Below the pieces are notes generated by a model. It saw only the letters and a program-made list of their open reading frames with translations, was not told the origin of the DNA and did no database searches. A DNA stretch of 8,655 nt from an uncultured Caulobacteraceae bacterium (GTDB lineage Bacteria; Pseudomonadota; Alphaproteobacteria; Caulobacterales; TH1-2): assembly GCA_937967425.1 (NCBI GenBank), contig CALBST010000409.1:1-8655 (forward strand), in the 5' to 3' direction. The translations under genes were made by a program, and so were the position numbers. Shown here in pieces: positions 5,952 to 8,655 of the stretch (within the stretch, counting starts at the first letter, position 1; every line of letters begins with the position of its first letter).

Positions 5952-7777
5952 GTGCGCGGGACGAAGCCGTCCTTGTGCATCAAACGCGCGACATCCATGG
6001 CGGCGCGCACCTGCACGACATCATTGTTGCGATCCGCTTCATTAAGCTGATCCCAGCCGACTATCTTGTCATGCGCCATCAGATCGTTGTTGCGCGCTTC
6101 CCCGGGAGCAGTCGGCCGCCAACCTGACATGAGCCGCTCCGCCATCCAGCGATCATGCTCGCGGCGCGCCATCTTCTCCATCAGCTCCTGAGGCACGGTA
6201 ATCGTGGTTTCACCCTTCTCGCCTTTCGCGGCGGCGCGGAAGCCAATGTCCCAGACCTTTACCATCGCCGCATCGGCGACAGCGCGATTGGCGGCGCGAT
6301 AAGTTTCGAGCACGTCGCTCCAATCCTTCATCGCAGATTGCAGCTCGCGCATGCTCATCGCGCCGCGCTGGCCTAGCCCCTTGTTGTAATACTCGTGCGC
6401 AATGGCGGCGCCTTGATCGAGCGCGCCATCGATGACGCGCGCGCGCGTCGAGTTCACTTGATGGGCGCCGAAGGCCAGCAGATAGGCGTCAAGCTCCGGC
6501 GTCTCGTCGCCCCTGGCGTATTGCTGCGAGAACTCCGATTGGCTGGTCTCGCGCATGTAGATTGGCACGGGCCAGCGTTGGCCGTTGTTGCACAGGCGCT
6601 TGAGCGCGATCGAGAGATGGATGTTGCCCGGATCGGCGCCGGTGGAGACGACGATCGCCGTCGGCTTGCCGCGCGCTTGCTCAACGCTGTCAATCACCTC
6701 CGCCCCAACGGAGGCTGTGTCCCAATCGAAGGGCAGGAAAGCAATGTCGGCCGCCCACACGCCTGGATTGGCGAACGCCTCGCGATGGCGAGCACGGAAG
6801 CCCGCCTCTGCCGCCTCGTGGTCCGGCGACAGAACCGTGAGCCTCGGCGCTTCGAAGTGGACAGACCAAAGGCTCATCAGAATCCGTTCGGCCACCGCTT
6901 CGGCGGCGGCGTCGAAGCCGAAGAACACAAAGTGCAGGCGATCTTGGCCCAGCTGCTGCGCCAATGAGAGCAAAGTCGGGCTCTCCTTCTGCACCAAAGC
7001 GCGCGCAGCCATTTCTTCAAGCGAGAACGGCTTTGGATCGATCGGCGGCAGGCCTGCCTTCTTCTTGCGCATCTGCGCCGAGCGCATCTCACGCGCTTCC
7101 CTCAACAACATCGCTGAGCGCGTCGCGACGTGCACGCCGATCGGCGGCTTACGCTTCGCGTCGCCAACGAGACGGCGCACGGCGGCTTCAATTTGCAGAT
7201 TCGCGGTATCATCCGGCTCGTAAGCGATCACATGGGCGGCGTGATGGGCGCGCGCGGTACGCAACGTTTCCAGATGCGTGGCCTCGCCTTCCAGCACGAT
7301 GACGCCTTTGCGGCGGAGCCCAAGCGCCGTTTCCCCGGCCAACCCATCGGCGATCAGAATGACGGAATCTTTGCGCTTGCGGCAGTCCAGCGCGAGCGAG
7401 AGTGCTGCGGCGCTATCGCCTGCTATGACGACATGACGCGCGGCGCCGAGATTGAAAATGCGTGCGAGCGAACGGCCAAGCTGACCTGAGAACGCAAACA
7501 GCAAGCCCACAACCGGCGCGGCCAAAGCAGAATAGCGCACAACTTCGCGCATCGGCTCGTTGGCGTTGAAGTATTCGTCCCACATGCTGACGGCGCTGAA
7601 GGTGCGATAGAACGCCTCCGAAGCCGGCAACTCACGCCACAGCCAGAAACCGCCGACGAACCACACCGCCGTGAGAATAATGAGCACGCCCCAGCGAAAG
7701 ACCCCGGCCTGCGTGTGCGAGAGCGCGGTCAAGCTGGCCGCTGCCCGCGACCAGACATTGGCGTACTTCTGCGCCAT
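5948..7777 (-). CDS. Membrane protein with two TrkA/RCK-like Rossmann domains and a C-terminal RyR domain
   Basis: A 609-residue protein. Two hydrophobic segments (about 28-46 and 82-98) anchor it; the rest is probably cytoplasmic. Residues about 115-203 form a TrkA-N/RCK-like Rossmann domain: V116-V-I-A-G, an acidic D144 at the end of the second strand, L162-E-G-E-A-T and D189-D-T-A-N-L. A second Rossmann-like domain spans about 281-405 (F285-F-G-F-D-A, T373-A-I-V-V-S-T-G). Residues 536-604 match the RyR domain (R538-R-E-H-D-R-W, G552-W, then H569 and W576-D-Q-L-N-E-A-D-R-N), first known from ryanodine receptors and also found in bacteria. The layout recalls the gating ring of K+ channels, but no TVGYG-like filter lies between the TM segments. 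Likely a ligand sensor; the ligand and output are unknown. The start at 7777 is preferred over an upstream in-frame Met (7861) because a good Shine-Dalgarno precedes it. It is the only minus-strand gene in its neighbourhood. Confidence 0.82.
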   Translation of the reverse strand: MAQKYANVWSRAAASLTALSHTQAGVFRWGVLIILTAVWFVGGFWLWRELPASEAFYRTFSAVSMWDEYFNANEPMREVVRYSALAAPVVGLLFAFSGQLGRSLARIFNLGAARHVVIAGDSAAALSLALDCRKRKDSVILIADGLAGETALGLRRKGVIVLEGEATHLETLRTARAHHAAHVIAYEPDDTANLQIEAAVRRLVGDAKRKPPIGVHVATRSAMLLREAREMRSAQMRKKKAGLPPIDPKPFSLEEMAARALVQKESPTLLSLAQQLGQDRLHFVFFGFDAAAEAVAERILMSLWSVHFEAPRLTVLSPDHEAAEAGFRARHREAFANPGVWAADIAFLPFDWDTASVGAEVIDSVEQARGKPTAIVVSTGADPGNIHLSIALKRLCNNGQRWPVPIYMRETSQSEFSQQYARGDETPELDAYLLAFGAHQVNSTRARVIDGALDQGAAIAHEYYNKGLGQRGAMSMRELQSAMKDWSDVLETYRAANRAVADAAMVKVWDIGFRAAAKGEKGETTITVPQELMEKMARREHDRWMAERLMSGWRPTAPGEARNNDLMAHDKIVGWDQLNEADRNNDVVQVRAAMDVARLMHKDGFVPRT

Positions 7778-7785
7778 GAACGGCG

Positions 7786-7792
7786 TCTCCCC
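7786..7792 (-). promoter_or_regulatory. Ribosome binding site fixing the start of the RyR-domain gene
   Basis: On the minus strand this reads GGGGAGA, with the GGAG core 9 nt before the ATG at 7777-7775. It supports the shorter protein start. The 28 extra residues that an upstream Met (7861) would add are polar and basic, with no domain match. Confidence 0.65.
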
Positions 7793-7810
7793 GTGTGCTG
7801 CCGCGCCCCG

Positions 7811-7861
7811 TCTAATGATGCGCCCGGGCTGGCGTGCAAGTCCAGCCTTCAGGGCGTGCAA
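7811..7861 (-). promoter_or_regulatory. Putative promoter/operator region of the RyR-domain gene
   Basis: On the minus strand a weak -35-like TTGCAC (7839-7834) and -10-like ATTAGA (7816-7811) are separated by 17 bp and lie upstream of the ATG at 7777. The plus-strand word GGCGTGCAA occurs twice, at 7831-7839 and 7853-7861, exactly 22 bp apart, or about two helical turns; the first copy covers the -35. A 6-bp inverted repeat, GGCTGG (7827-7832) and CCAGCC (7842-7847), flanks the same copy. The elements are seen directly; their role as promoter and operator is inferred. Confidence 0.3.
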
Positions 7862-7906
7862 ACAGGTTGCGGCGGGTGCGCTCTTTCCTTAGCTCTCCGC
7901 TCGGTA

Positions 7907-7983
7907 GGCTCCGTAGCTCAGCTGGATAGAGCGGGTCCGTCCTAAGGACACGGTCGGGGGTTCGACTCCCTCCGGGGCCGCCA
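7907..7983 (+). tRNA. tRNA-Arg, anticodon CCT, CCA encoded
   Basis: A complete cloverleaf can be folded by eye. Acceptor GGCTCCG (7907-7913) pairs with CGGGGCC (7973-7979) with one T-G pair. The D stem is GCTC/GAGC (7916-7919 and 7929-7932). The anticodon loop GTCCTAA (7939-7945) holds CCT at 7941-7943 after the invariant T. The T arm is GGGGG/CCCTC around TTCGACT (one G-T pair). The discriminator is G7980 and CCA is encoded at 7981-7983. It reads AGG codons. The first anticodon-stem pair (7934 and 7950, G-A) is mismatched while the other four pair. It has no neighbouring tRNA gene in the window and sits divergently to the RyR-domain gene. I found no convincing promoter just upstream. Confidence 0.95.
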
Positions 7984-7985
7984 CC

Positions 7986-8002
7986 TACGCCCTCACGGCG
8001 TA
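7986..8002 (+). terminator. Small hairpin just after tRNA-Arg, possible terminator or processing signal
   Basis: TACGCC (7986-7991) and GGCGTA (7997-8002) form a perfect 6-bp stem with a 5-nt CTCAC loop, beginning 3 nt after the encoded CCA. There is no T-run behind it, so it is at best a weak intrinsic terminator. It may instead guide 3'-end trimming or be chance. Confidence 0.35.
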
Positions 8003-8059
8003 AACTTAGTGACCAGCATTGCCCCGCGCCGCCACAGCTGTTTGACTGGCCGCAACGGT

Positions 8060-8065
8060 GAGGGA
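8060..8065 (+). promoter_or_regulatory. Ribosome binding site of the gamma-glutamyltransferase gene
   Basis: GAGGGA lies 6 nt before the ATG at 8072 (8 nt from the GAGG core). It supports that start, which also gives a typical signal peptide. Confidence 0.6.
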
Positions 8066-8071
8066 TCGATC

Positions 8072-8655
8072 ATGGCCTACTTCAATGCGCGACTACTGGC
8101 GGCGGCGCTGTTTGGCGCGGCGCTGTTGGGCTCAAGCGCTACCGCGCAAGACGCACCAGCACGCGACCCGAACTTTGGCCGAGGCGAACGGGTTTCGGGT
8201 GAAACGTTCGCGACGCGCTCACCTGTGATTGCACCCCATGGCGCCGCAGCGACGGCGCATCCGCTGGCGACGCAAACGGCGATTGATGTTTTGCGCGCTG
8301 GCGGCAGCGCCATGGACGCCGCGATAGCGGCCAATGCGATGCTGGGTTTGGTCGAGCCCACCGGCAACGGCATCGGCGGCGACATCTTCGTCATCGTTTG
8401 GGATCCGCGCACGCAGCGGCTCTACGGCTACAATGGCTCCGGCCGGACGCCGCAGGGCATGTCGCTGGCGCAGATGCGCCGCGAAGCGCGCCGGCGCGGC
8501 AACCCGAACGCCGTGCCAAGCTTTGGCGCGGCAAGCGTCTCGGTGCCGGGCACCGTCGACGGCTGGTTCGCGCTGCATGAACGTTTTGGCCGCACGCCGA
8601 TGGCCGATCTGCTCGCGCCGACAATCCGCTACGCCCGCGAAGGCGCGCCGATCCC
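8072..8655 (+). CDS. ggt: Gamma-glutamyltransferase, exported, N-terminal 194 residues (cut by window end)
   Basis: The first 194 codons of a gamma-glutamyltransferase-family Ntn-hydrolase precursor; full members have about 550-600 residues and self-cleave before a catalytic Thr, which lies beyond the window. These enzymes hydrolyse or transfer the gamma-glutamyl group of glutathione and related compounds, usually in the periplasm. A Sec signal peptide is clear: a short basic n-region (R7), a hydrophobic core at about 8-20, and a probable cut after A23-T-A25. Family signatures follow: A59-A-T-A-H-P-L-A-T, A76-G-G-S-A-M-D-A-A-I-A, G98-N-G-I-G-G-D-I-F, G122-S-G-R-T-P, and S157-V-P-G-T-V-D-G. 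The N-G-S-G-R-T-P form differs from the F-R-E-M-A-P of E. coli Ggt, so this belongs to another branch and the physiological substrate is uncertain. The frame is open to the window edge with no sign of damage. Confidence 0.88.
   Translation, partial: MAYFNARLLAAALFGAALLGSSATAQDAPARDPNFGRGERVSGETFATRSPVIAPHGAAATAHPLATQTAIDVLRAGGSAMDAAIAANAMLGLVEPTGNGIGGDIFVIVWDPRTQRLYGYNGSGRTPQGMSLAQMRREARRRGNPNAVPSFGAASVSVPGTVDGWFALHERFGRTPMADLLAPTIRYAREGAPI

Noticed and set aside
6434..6449. 16-bp perfect palindrome GACGCGCGCGCGCGTC
   Set aside because: It lies inside the RyR-domain coding frame and is alternating CG, common by chance in GC-rich genomes. It could be Z-DNA prone, but there is no context to support a function.
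6395..6967. 190-codon plus-strand frame within the RyR-domain gene
   Set aside because: The minus-strand frame carries TrkA/RCK and RyR signatures throughout; the plus-strand frame shows no signature.
7778..7861. 28-residue N-terminal extension of the RyR-domain protein from a Met at 7861
   Set aside because: The strong GGGGAGA site sits 9 nt before the internal ATG at 7777, and the extension would cover the probable promoter elements.
8042..8047. TTGACT as a -35 box for the gamma-glutamyltransferase gene
   Set aside because: It is only 24 nt before the ATG, leaving no room for a -10 box and a leader with the visible ribosome binding site.

Overview
The window is an 8.65-kb, GC-rich, gene-dense stretch of bacterial chromosome. 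The tRNA-Arg(CCT), the codon use, and the mix of a PhoX-type exported phosphatase, an LprI/RsiV-like lipoprotein and a SelO of non-enterobacterial type suggest an alphaproteobacterium, perhaps of the Caulobacterales/Hyphomonadales kind. That placement is inferred from general character and is not proven by any marker gene. I see no insertion sequence, phage gene, CRISPR array or integrase, so this looks like ordinary chromosome.

Layout from left to right. A DHA1/TetA-type MFS exporter (5-1198, minus) lies 53 bp downstream of a lipoprotein gene with an LprI-like N-terminal part and a PdaC/RsiV-like C-terminal part (1252-2325, minus); the two may be co-transcribed. A 107-bp divergent spacer with a perfect 13-bp palindrome separates them from a plus-strand pair: a SelO-family protein adenylyltransferase (2433-3863) and, 51 bp on, a Tat-exported PhoX/DUF839-type phosphatase that also carries a lipobox (3915-5951). 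The PhoX gene ends tail-to-tail with a minus-strand gene (5948-7777), and both stop codons are read from the same CTAG. That gene encodes a membrane-anchored protein with two TM segments, two TrkA/RCK-like Rossmann domains and a C-terminal RyR domain. A complete tRNA-Arg(CCT) follows (7907-7983, plus), then the first 194 codons of an exported gamma-glutamyltransferase (8072 to beyond the window end, plus).

No single pathway unites the genes. Four products are predicted to act at or outside the inner membrane (exporter, lipoprotein, PhoX, gamma-glutamyltransferase). One is a membrane-anchored cytoplasmic ligand-sensor candidate (RyR protein). SelO is a cytoplasmic, or possibly redox-stress related, AMPylase. 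The most unusual item is the 2TM / double-Rossmann / RyR protein, which resembles the ligand-gating half of a potassium channel with no recognisable selectivity filter. Next are a CxxCH motif and a second CxxC pair in the PhoX protein, and a SelO without the C-terminal redox cysteine.

No gene-free stretch exceeds 300 bp; the longest (7778-7906 and 2326-2432) are described as regulatory regions.
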